From Flectonema sp. DT1601 (Eukaryota; Euglenozoa; Diplonemea; Diplonemida; Diplonemidae): a DNA stretch of 64,000 nt. Position numbers and translations under genes: made by a program. The stretch spans positions 124,001 to 188,000 of the forward strand of contig OZ025856.1 of the NCBI GenBank assembly GCA_964019425.1. Direction: 5' to 3'. Below, piece after piece: positions 41,491 to 53,356 of this stretch (position 1 is the first letter of the stretch; each line of letters begins with the position of its first letter). The notes under the pieces were generated by a model that did no database searches, was not told the origin of the DNA, and worked only from the letters and a program-made list of their open reading frames with translations.

Positions 41491-43136
41491 GTATCGTTGA
41501 ACACAAGTATTGATATCTGTTAAGGATATAGTAAACCACGGTGTAGTCAGTTGGCTACTTTTTTATTTGTGTTCGGGTGGAGCATAGGGTGGGGAGGTGA
41601 AATGCTGACCATATAAAGTAGTATATTTGCACCATACAGTTTTAGATTATTACACAAAAATTGAGTTAGTGTTTACAAAGCTGGGTGTCAGTAACTTTGG
41701 ACAGTGAATACACACAAACTCACGTACAAACGATTAAATAATGTTTGCTACCCGAGCAGGTCAGAGAGATTTTAAAAAAAAATTTTAAAAAAAAACATAA
41801 ATAATAAAATTCAAAAGTAAGGTAACAGGTATGATCTGCGAGACACTCACTAAAGAGGAAAAAGTTTTTTTTTTTTTTTTAATTTTTTTTTAAAAAAAAA
41901 AAATGTAGACTCTCTCTTGTGAAGTAAGAAAGGTTTGTGATCACGTGTTTTCTCACTGACCAGAGGTTATCATAATCCGGAACAAGTTAATGAAGGCAGA
42001 ACGGTGAGAGCAGCTTGTTGTATCTCATCAGACTCTCGGCAAATGACTAACTTCCGGGTGTCACAACTTAACAGTCATAATAACAACTCAAGCGTAGTGA
42101 GACACGGATTCACCTCTTTGCAGCAGTAAAGAAACATTCATCGAAGAAGTTGACGGCGCTTTTCGCAAACAAGTTATAACCAAAACATTACAGTTTTTGG
42201 ATTAAAAAAAAATGGAAGGGGAGGAAAAAGCAGACTACACTTTAGGGGAGGGGAAAAAATGTACTATAAATACATGTAATCTACTAGACCTTAACCAGCT
42301 AGGAATTAGCGAACGTTAAGAATAGTTGTGTCAGGGTCATTCAACGAAGAAGAAGCCAATGTGTTGCTCTTGCAGCAGATATGAAAAATTTCCTTTGATC
42401 CTTTAGGGACCAAAGATAACAAAAGGAAAAAAAAAAAGAAATGGAAATGTAGGGAAAAAGACTCTTGGAAGCATTTTTTTATTGCCTAAAAACTCTGAGG
42501 CGGAGTTGTGCTTACCCAAAACTTTGTTCAAGGAACTTAGAATAACCGCCTGCCAGTACATGTAAGCAGCGTAGAAGCGGCAGTAAGATCGTTCCTGCTT
42601 ATAAATATAATGAACTAGGATGTAGGTAAACTAGACAAAAAAACAAGAAAATAGTAAAAAATAATGGTCGCTCCGTCGTCTACTTACCCAAAGGGGGGAA
42701 AAAAAAAAAAAAAAAAGACAATGACCGATGAGGTATATTTTTCCTTCTCAGAGAAGTCGTAAGTCAAACCAAAAGGTCTTTGCATTCTCAGCAGCTGACA
42801 AGCTTGCAGACAAAAGATCTATTCACGAATACTAAAATATGTGAGTTATGCGAGAAGGAAAAAAAAAATGAAGGGAAAAAAAAAAAGGTCATAATGAAAA
42901 AAATCAAGGTGAAACATACCAAAAAGAAAAATTGTTTTTTTTTTTGAACGAGGATGGGGGGACGGAATCGAAGAAGTTTACCAAATGTATTTCTATCAGA
43001 TTGCCTTTCCTAGTCTTACCTAACACGGATTTGGAACAAGCATTTGAATATGATTCAGACCCCAAAATTATGAGAAATACTGTTGCTCTATGACACAATG
43101 TTAGCAAAACAGGAAGAAGAAAAAAAGTCGCGTGTT

Positions 43137-43167
<31 letters not shown>

Positions 43168-44439
43168 CCACTGTATAAAAACTAGTGAGATGGATAAAAT
43201 AATCCCAAAGGGAGAATAATCCCAAACAATACGCAAACGGGCAATCAAACAGTTACCAGCTTGACATAAATAGTTTTGACGACACAGACACCAAGGACTT
43301 GTCACCTGCCGTCTGGTTACTAGGGACGAATTCTTGTCTTATTGTAGAACTTATATAAAAAAAAAAAAATGTAGTAAAAAATAGAAAAAATACACTATTT
43401 GGAGCTAAGCAGTAGCTTTGCAGTGAGAGAGAGAAAAAGAGATTTTTTTTTAAAAAAGTCGATTGAGGAAAGTGTCGGGGAAAAAAAAAAAAAAAAAAAA
43501 AACAAGAAAAAAGGAAAAAAAAGGGGGTGTGGGGAAAAAAAAAAGCACTTGAAGTTGGTTTGAACCAAGATACGTGGCTGCGATCATTCTTAATTATTAT
43601 TATTATTATTATTTTTTTGCTCATCCAACAAACAAGAACAGTGTTGATATCCGCAATCAAGTTAAGTAGAATGGAATACAGAAATCGTATTCTCATCCTG
43701 ATATTCAATTCTTGTTTGAAAAAAAATTCAAAACAATAAGTCCCAACTGCGAGAACTCTCAAAAGGCTGGGATAGATAGACCAATAGGACAGATGTAAGG
43801 AGGAGAAGGATCTTTTTTTTTTTTTTTTTCCTCCCTTTCTTTTTCTTTTTGTTTTTTTTTGTTTTCCAACAGACAAGAAGTAAAAAAAAAAAAAAAAAAA
43901 AAAAAGGACAGAAGTCTCAAAAACAGAGAACAATCGGAGAGTTTTCTATCATGATTTTTATTGAGTCCCACTGTCGGTGTCGGTGGTAAATATTACAGGC
44001 CAATACGGGTATACTAATTTGCGATGAGAAATCTTCTTTTTTTTTTTTTTTTTTTCCCCCTTCTTCCGCATTCGAGATTTAAAAAACCCAGAATTGTTAT
44101 TTCATTTTGAAAAAAAAACTATCCAGATCTATATAATCAAGTCTGCAAAGTAAGAAAAGCACTCGAAGGAAGGAAAGTTGATTTCATCATCAGGGAGAGT
44201 GAGTATTTAATAAGCCGATTGCTTGTAATTACCAATCACACGAGAAGTGGAGCAACGGGAAAGCAGGTCAGATGATTGTTGTTCTTATTCTTTCTTATTT
44301 ATTAGTATTAGTATTATTTTTTTTTTTTTTTTTTTTGGAGGGGAAAAATCGGAGATGTTGATGTTGCGGAAAAAAAAAAGAACGTGACGAAGGGAAAGAA
44401 GAAAGAATGCAGTTAATTCACGAGACGCCAATAATTAGT

Positions 44440-44557
44440 TAGTTAGCAAAATACAAACTGATGACTACGAGGGGGTCTGGGTAGCCCGCATCAGTGAGGA
44501 CCCAATCGCGAAGATTGTAGTTTTATAGCTTCGGCCAGAAGTGATCGACTTCCAGCT
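44440..44557 (+). ncRNA. Structured element Y, copy 2 (candidate non-coding RNA)
   Basis: Homologous to 26861-26975. Shared blocks are TAGTTAGCAAAAT, CTGATGACTACGAGGGG, GACCCAATCGCGAAGATTG, AGTTTTATAGCTTCGG and GACTTCCAGCT. The arms CTGATG/CATCAG and the final hairpin remain paired despite changes. Followed by a T-run about 55 bases downstream. Confidence 0.4.
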
Positions 44558-44611
44558 CCCACCTTGCCCAGAGGCTAATTAACAATAAATCAGAAAAGCA
44601 AAGAAAACTAA

Positions 44612-44642
<31 letters not shown>

Positions 44643-47600
44643 CATGAGGTGTGTCTCATAGAAGAAACTTATGCTAAGAATAGCAAAAAAGACGAACTAA
44701 GAAAGATCCAAAGTAAGTTATTTTTATTTTCACAACGCAATAAAGTGATTACAACCATGTTGCTAACAAAAAAAAAAAAAAAAAAAAAAATCGTAGTTTA
44801 AAATACAATAAAACTGGGAAAGACTTAAAATTAATAACAACAAAACCCACAAAAATAGAAAAATCGGAAGGAAAGATTTTTTTTTTTTTTTTTTAAGAGC
44901 GATTCGGAATTTCCTGGGAGTGGAAAAAATCGAACTCAACGTGCCATCAACATTTGTTCTATCCTGTCTTGATTGAAGTTATTTTGCATTAAGTCCCCTC
45001 AGCTTAAACTTGGAACCGATTTCCAGTACCAGTGAATAAGGTAACAGTTCATCGTATGACCTGGGACCACACGGTTGGCAATAAATCGGATGACGTGGGT
45101 TAGCATTGATGTTTACCATAAAGAAAGAAATCTCGAACTAGCACCAACAGTCAGTCGATAGAATTTCTTTGTTAAAGAAAAAGCTGGAAAACAAATTTTC
45201 AACTAAACCCCTGTAGTCTGGGAAACCAATAACGCAGAGAGGGTGAAAAAACATTTTTGTATTTTTTTTTTTTTGGTGAATTTTTTTTAAAAAAACAAAA
45301 AAAAAATCAATGTAATAAGGAAGATGTTTTCTTAGCTCATTGTTAACAAACAAACCTCAGCTTGTTGTTCGCCTTGAAACAACGGAATAACAGAATATAA
45401 CAGAGGAAATAAAAATCAATATAAACATAGATGCTAGTGGTTTTTGACAAACGTCGAGAAAATGTCAATGCAGTGGTAAGATTTACTATCTTTTTTCTGC
45501 CGTGTGAAATACACAATATATCACGCTGTTAATGATACGCTGTTGACATCATTTTTTCCAACAATGCCTTTAGTTGTACTATAAGAAACGAAACCGAGAA
45601 TAGGATTATCATGTCTCTTTTTTTTTTTTTTTTTTTTTTTAAAAAATGACAAAACGAAAAATAAATGAGAAACTCTCCAATTAATTCTAAACTGTAAAAG
45701 TTTTTTTTTTTTTTTTTTTTTTTTTCTTTTTTTCCCCAATCGGAACGAAGTGACCGGAAAGTCAATACTATTATTAATACCTACAGCCGCAACAAGCCAA
45801 GCAATACAGGAAAAAAAAAGCATCCAATTTTTAATTGCAGACACAATAAATGCATGTTTGACACAAGGCGACCCATACAACTGTGTACCCAACAGAGCAG
45901 GTGGTAGAGATCACCCAGGGCAGCTACCCAAGGGATTGTGGCAGATTATACCAAAATGTCTTAAAAGATACGAACAAGCACAAGTAAAAATAATAATGAG
46001 GGGTAAATTGATACTGTATTTGATCAAGCTCAGGGGGAAGTAATTTGACGGGACGGGGGGAAAAAAAAAGAGACACAAAATAATCACAAAGATTGCAGTC
46101 AAAAAATTAAATTTATTTTTACGTGAATTTTCAGAAGACTAATTCCTAGTCAGTTCCCAAGGTCAAGAAAAACTGATCACAACGTCACATGGGATGTGCA
46201 CCAAGACGATGTGTGTATTCTAATAATTAGAGACTGTATTTTTTTTTTTTTTTTTTTTTTTTCCCTCCAATAGCTGGTTTTGCAGCCATGCAGAAGTAAA
46301 TATTTTTTAAAAAAAAAAAAGGGGGGGGTAGTTAAAACCGATGCTTTTAAAGCTATGGCACGCAAAAGATGTATTTTTTTTTTTTTCCATTATTTAAATA
46401 ATGGATTTAAAGTGGGAGAGGCATTCGCGACTCCTAAGACCAGGCAAACCTGTTTGTTTACCAACGAAGAGTGCTGTTTCACTTTTCAGTCAGACAAATT
46501 CAACACTCGTTTTAAAGAAGAAATCATCACGATTGACTGGGAAACATTTTTAGTCATCGGAGGAAAGAATTGGATTTTTTTTTTATTTTTTTTATTTTTT
46601 TTTTTTGTTCACAACCCGATTAACCTGGGTGTAGACAACAAGAATGAACGGGGGGAGCCACTAATTTCAATGATCAACTCAACGACTAATTAAACATACG
46701 ACATCACAGTTAAAGGGGCTTTTATTTAATCCACTTGCATGCAAATAGATTTCGTGAGTGAACCAAAAAAAAAAAAGAATATAACGGCACGGAGTAGGGG
46801 GATTTTTTTTTTTTTTTTTTTTTTTTCGACTTATGTAAAAAAAGAAAAGAGATGGGAAAATAATTTTTTTGACGACTTTTTTTTTTTTTTTTTTTTTTTT
46901 CCCGATGCAAGTCTGTGACAAAAAAAAACGAAGACCTTCATTTCAAGAACAATACCGAGAAATCTGTCATGTGTTTAAGAAAAAAAAATGACCTGGGGAC
47001 TCAGCACATCATATAGACCAACTCCCAACAAGACACGGCTGATAACGCCTACATCCGACAGAAAGGGGAGAAGAAAGGAAAAAAAAAAAGCTAAAAACTC
47101 CCCAGGACATACATATATTGACGATTAATAAAGAGGTAAAGTGTTTGTCACAAATTATGAATTTTGAAACCAACAGACTTAGCAGGGGGGTCAAGTCGCT
47201 TTTTTTTTTTTTTTTTTTTTTTTTTCCATAAACATATTGAATAAAACCGTGCCACTGATATTGTTCTATCAATGCGACAGAGCGGTTTTTAAAAAAAAAA
47301 AGAAATTTAGTTTTGGCACCAACACCGATGCATCATTGTTTTTTATATATCTAATTACGTTGTTCCACCGATACTAGTCACTCATTGTGACCAGGTTGTC
47401 AGTGCACACGAACAGACTATTACATATTAATTCGAAGAGGGAAGGGAAAAAAAATAACCTCTCAATGCAAGATAGCAATTGGTTTTGCATATGTGGCGAT
47501 GATACGGTATAAAAATATGTGTTACTGACGTGTGCGATCTCAGCAATATGTTAACTGCTGAGACATTGAAAAAGAATTCAGCACAGCAATCAGTTTTTGA

Positions 47601-48634
47601 TTTAGTAGAGCACAATAAAGAATATTTTTTAAGAATATTTATTTATTTATTTATAAGAATATAATATTATTTTTTTTGTCAAAAAAAAAAAAAAAAAAAA
47701 AAAAATGACATGACATGTAACGTTTTAAATAAAAATATTGGAAAGAAATAACGGAAAGCTCGAGATATTTTTCATTTTTTTTTTTTTTTTTTTTTAAACT
47801 TAAAACAGATAACTACATAAAATTCAGAAGGAAAAAAAAACATAACACTGCTACTGCAAGCAAGAAGAAGCAAATGTAGTATCGAAATGTTAGAACAGCT
47901 TTCTGAATAAGGAGAGTCGTAATGTATCCGTTTTTATCTAAAAAAAAAAGAACAAGAAAAAAAAAGAAAAAAAAACTGCCCCCCCACAAGATATGAGGGT
48001 ATGGCCGATACACCACAGCATGTCCATATTAGAGTCATCAATGGTCAGGGTTTAAAAAAAGGTGGGAGGGGGGGTTTAATCATTAATTTTAGAAAAAAAA
48101 AATTAAAAAACAAATAAACATGATGTGCAAATCCTACGAGAAAAAGAAACAAAAATTATTTTCAAAAACAGGGAAATTAATAAAAAAAAAAAAAAAGACA
48201 AATACTTTTGTCACACGTTCCACGGTTTTGTAAATTTTTTTTTTTCACCGATAAGAAACAATGATCGGTATTTTTTTTTTTTTAAACAACCAAAATAACT
48301 ACAGAAAAGGAAATGGGGGAGAAAAAGGGAGGGGGGAAAAAAAAAAGGAAAATGCTATGAAACGGCACTGTCTGTCCCGGAAACAGATACTTTGTAGATT
48401 TGAGTAAAAAAAGGATTTTAAAAAGAACGATATTCCTTCCCACTCATGCTGAAAGCTGGTATAAAGCTCGAACCCTCGGAGCTACAAGGCTCCTCGAGGT
48501 GCCGTACGCTTGCCAGCCCATTCGGTGGCAGTATTTTTTAGATCGAAAAAAAAAAAGAAAACTATTATTACATGGAGAAAAAAAATTATGGTTGGAATTT
48601 GTGAATGTCAAAAAAAAAAAAAAAAAAAAAAAAA

Positions 48635-48664
48635 GGGAAAGGGAAAGGGAAAGGGAAAGGGAAA
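48635..48664 (+). repeat. (GGGAAA)5 microsatellite
   Basis: Five exact GGGAAA units after a 24-A run. Five G-triplets could support a G-quadruplex on the plus strand. Confidence 0.9.
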
Positions 48665-50787
48665 AAAAACAAGAAAAACTCGACCTATTTTTTTTTTTTT
48701 CCCCCTTTTCTTTTTGCAAAAAAAGGGGGAAAAAAAATATGAAGAAAGGGTTAAGACGGATTCTCTCGCTTTGCCAACTTCATTAAGTTGGAGGTAAGCA
48801 GCTGAAAAAAAGCTATATCGATTTTTAACAGTTGCTTGCACTTTGCATTTTTAAGAAAAAAAAGGATTGCCAACTGGGAGTGGAAAAAAAAAAGGGAAAA
48901 AAAGAACAAATATCCCTCGCAAACGGGGAAGAAAGTGAATGAAATTCTGTGGTGGATAAAGTTGAAAACGTGTATTTTGAATGTCCAGATTGATTCCCGT
49001 TGCTTGATTCTCAATAATAAATATATCGACGGATGACACTCAAGGAAGCAACATCCAAATACGACAACCTTATTTATAACTAATAATGTCAGTGCCCTGG
49101 TAGAGACACGTTATTCGCATGCAATGGTGGTTGTCTTGAAGGGAGAAAAAAAAAAAAAAAAAAAAAGAAAGAAAAAAAAAGAATCATTAGGAGCGTACTT
49201 TTTTTTTCTTCTTTTTTTCTTCTTTTTTTTGTTTGGAAGGATCTCAAGCAGGCTCAGTCGCCTACTCATGTCTCGCACATTCATATTTTTTTTTTTTTTT
49301 TTTTTTTTGGAAAATTTTAAAAAACTTTTTTTTTTTCTTTTTTTTTCAGAGGTCATGACACACCCTTGATAAAGGCATTAGTTTCCTCATTTTTGTTTTT
49401 TATTTTATTTTTTTCCATTTTTATTATTTTTTTTTTCTAAAAACGAAAAATAATTGGACTAAACTTAAACAACAAGATCATTGTGTTTAAGCACAAATGA
49501 CTTGTTGTTTGTTGCACATAACAGTAACAATCGACTTCGACCGAAAAAAGCCAAAGAAGAAGTACATGTAGGGTGCTACCAATATTTTCCTCTGTATTTT
49601 CTAATTTACCATGTGCTACAATGATGTAGAAAAATGCAAATAAAAAAAAGGATATAAAGAAAGGATTTTTTTTTTTCTTCGGTTCGCATATCGAGTTTTA
49701 AACGATGTTTTTTTTTTTTTCTTTTTTTTTTCTTTTTTTTTTCTAAAATTTCATTTGGTAAGTAAAATACTTTTCACAGAATAACTCTCAGAATGGGTCG
49801 AAGCTGTGTTTTGTAGTATACGATTTAGCCGCCTGTTATTTTTTCTTTTTCATTCTTTCTTTTCTCTTTTCTTTTTTTTTTTTTTTTTTTTTTTTTGTTT
49901 TTTTTGTAGAAGCCGCTTCTCCGAAACTTTTATAAAAAATTAAAAAAAAAAAAAACAAAAAAAACAAAAAAAACACCTTTATCTGATTAAAAGATAGTTC
50001 GGCAATGAAGAAACTGAGAAGTTTTAGCTGAAAAGAAAGGGTATTATTATAAGAAAAAAAAAAAAAAAAAAGGGATACAGCAAAGAGTGATAATCGTGAC
50101 ATCACTTTATTTACTGCTGCCATTGAAAACGATTTTATTTTTTTATTTTTATTTTATGTATTATCTTTTTTTTACTGTAGTAGCTTTACTATTTGCTTTT
50201 TTTTTTTTTTTTTTTTTTCAATGAATAACAAACAAAAAATAAATAATAAAAAAGAAAAAAAGTGAGAAGGTGTTTGGGCTTGTTTTTTTTTTTTTTTTTG
50301 TTTGCCATTTTTTCTTCCCTGTTGTCTTCTTTCCTGTCCGTAGTAGTCTTCAGAGCAGTTCAGGGATCAAACAAACACGGTGATCCAAATACATCCCAGA
50401 TGCGAATGACTGATAAATCGACAGAAACAGCCCAGTGCATTTAAAGTTAATAAAAAGAGACAGGGAAAGAACGGAAAAAAAAGAGAAAAAAAAAGAGAAT
50501 AATACAAAACCCCCTTTTTTGTTTTTGTTTTTGTTTTTTTTTTTTTTTTTTCGTTTTCGTTTTTTTCCACTGTCATTATAGCTAATAGAAACCTAGATAG
50601 TGAGAAATGGCTTATAGGAACCCTGAAAAAGAATGGGAAAACATTCAAGCCGTATTATTTTTTTTTTTTTTTTTTGAAAGATAGGGAATCAAATTTCAGG
50701 AAAGATTCATCATGCTTGTTTGTTTATTATTTTTTTTGTTTGTTTTGTTTTGTTTGTTTGTTTTTTTCTATTTTGAAGAATTCGCTG

Positions 50788-51330
50788 CTATTCGCTTGAG
50801 TTGCAGCTTGAAGACACCGAACCCGAGTCGCTTACTGACTCGCTTGACTCTTCTTCTTCTGCCAATAGTTGTATGGCATGCAGTAATTTCTCAAGATCAG
50901 CAGGTTGAGTAGCCTGAGAAAACCCACCAATACCAACTCCAGAGCTTCTGAACAACTCAAGGCTTGACTCTTCCCTGTCACAATTAAGAGCTCTTTTTGA
51001 GTAAATGTGAGGGTACTTACATTCATCTCCGTTTGGACAGTGTCCAGCAAAAAAGTCCAGACATTTCTGAGATCCAGTAAGCTTTGTCTTCCAAAGGGTT
51101 GAGCAAGTCATGCACTCAAAAACGTAGTACCTCTTCTTTCTGATTTGAAGAGCCCATCTGTTGTGACAACATGGAGGAGTGTTGGTCGTGTCTAACTTCG
51201 ATGCCACACTTCTCGAGGAAATCTCCGGCTCATCAGCATGACAATTAAATTGCGGAACAGCGCTCACCGAAACCTGCTGCTGAGCGTATCCATTTCCAAC
51301 AAGGTAAACAGGGTTGAATGAAGCTTGCAT
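50788..51330 (-). CDS. CCCH zinc-finger protein
   Basis: 180 residues from ATG at 51330. Upstream in-frame codons cross homopolymer DNA and lack an ATG context, so this start was chosen. The first zinc-binding region has CCHNRW...YVFECMTCSTLW (about 70-95), a Cys/His cluster resembling a small ribbon. It is followed by a canonical CCCH finger CLDFFAGHCPNGDECKYPH (C-x7-C-x5-C-x3-H, about 102-120), the type that binds single-stranded RNA. The C-terminus is acidic and Ser-rich (EEEESSESVSDSGSVSSS). A role in mRNA binding, modification or turnover is the likely inference. Compact, no introns. Confidence 0.85.
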   Translation of the reverse strand: MQASFNPVYLVGNGYAQQQVSVSAVPQFNCHADEPEISSRSVASKLDTTNTPPCCHNRWALQIRKKRYYVFECMTCSTLWKTKLTGSQKCLDFFAGHCPNGDECKYPHIYSKRALNCDREESSLELFRSSGVGIGGFSQATQPADLEKLLHAIQLLAEEEESSESVSDSGSVSSSCNSSE

Positions 51331-51626
51331 TGTTTTAATAAAAAAGGGTTTGGTGTTTTTTTTTTTGGTGTTGTTGTAATATAAACTGTGGACAGAGAAA
51401 AAATAATAACAACAAATAAACAACTCCACTATATGAACAAGGTTTCGTCAGTTCACTTTACTATCTCATACACATATGGGTTCCATCTGTCAAAAGGAGT
51501 ACAAAGATAAAGATTCTCTAACATAACTACACCAGCCACTCTTAAGTAGAAATATTAGTAAGTATCTCTTTTTTTGTTCGTTAGAGAAAATCCACTAACA
51601 TCAATTTGTGAAAGTTAACAACGTCA

Positions 51627-52166
51627 CTAGTCTTCCTTTTTGTTACTTCCCTCCTGTGGAATCGGAAGAGTCGGGTCAGTACTACTCACAACAACAACAT
51701 ATGCGTACAGTTGTAAGGTTGCATACAATATAAGAAGTGGGATGTAAGTCAAGTTGAAAACTTGCAATCCACGAAGCTGTGACGGAATACGTCCTACATC
51801 TGAAGGGGTGCCACTAACATCGTATTTGTGTGTAGCTGCGATTCGAGGGATGATTTGTGCGACATGAATCCAATAAACAATTGCGAGTATGAATACAGAC
51901 ATCGCATCTGTGATTCTAACAGACTTATTAACAATCATAGTGATGGGTACGAATGCCAACAACAATATAACTATACAATGGGCGACATCAATACTCATAG
52001 CTCCTTTGTTTGAATAGTGGGTGATCGCTACTTTATCCCCACTCCAGTCAGCATTTATATCGTCAAGAATCGTACCAAGCGCTATACCTGCTGCAATAAT
52101 ACTACAAGGAAACTTGAACAGGGTCATGTCCTGTCCTGGAATTTCCGGTGTCACTTTTGAAGTCAT
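51627..52166 (-). CDS. Multi-pass membrane protein, unknown family
   Basis: 179 residues with ATG at 52166. Four hydrophobic spans: about 17-36 (FPCSIIAAGIALGTI), 61-83 (VAHCIVILLLAFVPITMIV), 88-110 (DAMSVFILAIVYWIHVAQII) and 142-164 (YIPLLILYATLQLYAYVVVV). A short polar loop with DINADWSGDKVAITHYS separates spans 1 and 2. The C-terminus is charged (EGSNKKED), the final KKxD resembling an ER-retrieval dilysine motif in near-terminal position. No family recognised. The ATG is directly preceded by a 24-base coding-strand A-run. Confidence 0.75.
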   Translation of the reverse strand: MTSKVTPEIPGQDMTLFKFPCSIIAAGIALGTILDDINADWSGDKVAITHYSNKGAMSIDVAHCIVILLLAFVPITMIVNKSVRITDAMSVFILAIVYWIHVAQIIPRIAATHKYDVSGTPSDVGRIPSQLRGLQVFNLTYIPLLILYATLQLYAYVVVVSSTDPTLPIPQEGSNKKED

Positions 52167-52190
52167 TTTTTTTTTTTTTTTTTTTTTTTT
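52167..52190 (-). promoter_or_regulatory. A-run abutting a start codon
   Basis: On the coding strand the ATG of the multi-pass membrane gene follows 24 consecutive A. Similar A-runs stand upstream of PKA (37994-38012), the unknown gene at 11653 (11655-11668), FKBP (10683-10696) and PP2C (3908-3933). Rigid A-tracts exclude nucleosomes, so a core-promoter/leader role is inferred. Confidence 0.4.
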
Positions 52191-52657
52191 GTATCTGGTT
52201 TTTTAATGAATTGAAGAATAATAAATAAAAGGACAAAAGCAAGTTTTTAAAATAAAATTTAAAAAAAAAAAAAAAAAAAAAAACACAAAAAACGGAACTT
52301 AACTAGGGGTAGGGGACAAGCAAGAAAAAAAGAAAAGTTACTCCTCGTACTCCTCAAACTAACAGCACCGTTGAGAATAACGAATATATTGATCCTCTTC
52401 TAAGATATAAAATATAAAAAAAAATAAAAAATAAAAAAAACTCAAAAAAAAAAAAAAAGCAGGGACAGGCGAATACACAACTATCAAAAATATTTTATGC
52501 AATTCCGTTGATAAACTTGTGGTACAAGAATGGAATGTCTGAAGTGGTTGAGGGGGTTAGAACGACAGATTTATTTAAAAAAAGAAGAAGAAAAAACACA
52601 TTGCGACACAATACATTTATCACTGCTGTCATTATAATGCAACGGTATTAAATACAA
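52167..52657. other. Intergenic spacer
   Basis: T-run 52166-52190, A-run 52261-52283 and A-rich stretches to 52460. No gene seen. Confidence 0.55.
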
Positions 52658-53356
52658 CTACTCTCTGTCTACGAGTTCTATGTCAGAACCTTCCTCTGAC
52701 TCATCGAGCTCAGAGAAGCCTCTTCTTAGTCTGGATCTGGCTTTCAGAGCAGACTTCAACTTTGGTTGTTTTCTGTTGTTGACTGGTTCTTCATTAACGA
52801 CTACTTCAGATACAGCTGCTGCTGGAACTGAACCTTCTGGAGGCCATAATTTGTTGATCAGACATTTCCCAGCACATGCGCAAATCGAAATAAAAAAAAT
52901 AAAAACTGTCACCGCAATAAGAAAACGAGTGAGCTGAGGATCCGTAGAAAACTGAGTATGCGCTGAGTAGGGGTGATGAAGTGTTTCACAAGGATGAGAA
53001 AAAGGAAGAGTTATGCAAGTGCCTTCAGGAAGAGGGCAAGCAGCATGAATGGGGCAAATTGATTTTCCCTGCTCATCTGGATGCTGAACTATGGATTGAC
53101 TGTCACACCAACCGAGTGTCTTATAAGGAAGGGGTAGTTTTATGATGTTATTTACTTCGTCAACAGAGAAGTCAAAATGTTGATAATTCACAGACCCATT
53201 GATTCTAATATTACTTTTACAATCTTTCGCAGAAACAGAAAACGGAAATACAATATCCGGCCCTGACTGTTGGAACGTCCACAAACAATCTCTCATTACA
53301 CCTCCGGTATCCAACGTCTTCGGAGAAGCAGTGCATGAAATTCCTACCGATGCCAT
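52658..53356 (-). CDS. Cys-rich single-pass membrane protein
   Basis: 232 residues from ATG at 53356. The ectodomain is Cys-rich (SCTASP, RDCLW, KDCKSN, GWCDSQ, CPIHAACPLPEGTC, HPCETLHH). It has one N-glycosylation sequon (NGSVN) and one transmembrane helix (RFLIAVTVFIFFISICACAGKC, about 145-167), then a basic/acidic cytoplasmic tail (KSALKARSRLRRGF...DESEEGSDIELVDRE). Type I topology would need a signal peptide, which this start lacks. A strong acceptor-like TTGTTAACTTTCAG sits at about 53404-53417 (minus sense), so an upstream exon carrying the signal peptide probably exists or the ATG is reached after a leader splice. Unknown family. Confidence 0.7.
   Translation of the reverse strand: MASVGISCTASPKTLDTGGVMRDCLWTFQQSGPDIVFPFSVSAKDCKSNIRINGSVNYQHFDFSVDEVNNIIKLPLPYKTLGWCDSQSIVQHPDEQGKSICPIHAACPLPEGTCITLPFSHPCETLHHPYSAHTQFSTDPQLTRFLIAVTVFIFFISICACAGKCLINKLWPPEGSVPAAAVSEVVVNEEPVNNRKQPKLKSALKARSRLRRGFSELDESEEGSDIELVDRE

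Larger units (their letters stand above)
40688..50787. other. Gene desert 2 (10.1 kb)
   Basis: No convincing protein gene on either strand. Long A/T homopolymers alternate with complex sequence. Contents include a hairpin plus T-run (41447), structured element Y copy 2 (44440), a perfect hairpin (47538), a (GGGAAA)5 tract (48635) and a T8C5/G5A8 inverted repeat (48693). Open stretches such as 46280-46693 plus and 43253-43933 minus are driven by Phe/Lys homopolymers and are not called. Confidence 0.6.

Noticed and set aside
43253-43933. 226-codon minus-strand frame
   Set aside because: Repeated Phe and Lys runs, no domain, homopolymer driven.
48460-48540. tRNA/SINE-like GGGTTCGAGC B-box on the minus strand
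   Set aside because: No acceptor stem, poor A-box, T-arm does not pair. Possibly an old tRNA-derived scrap but unsupported.
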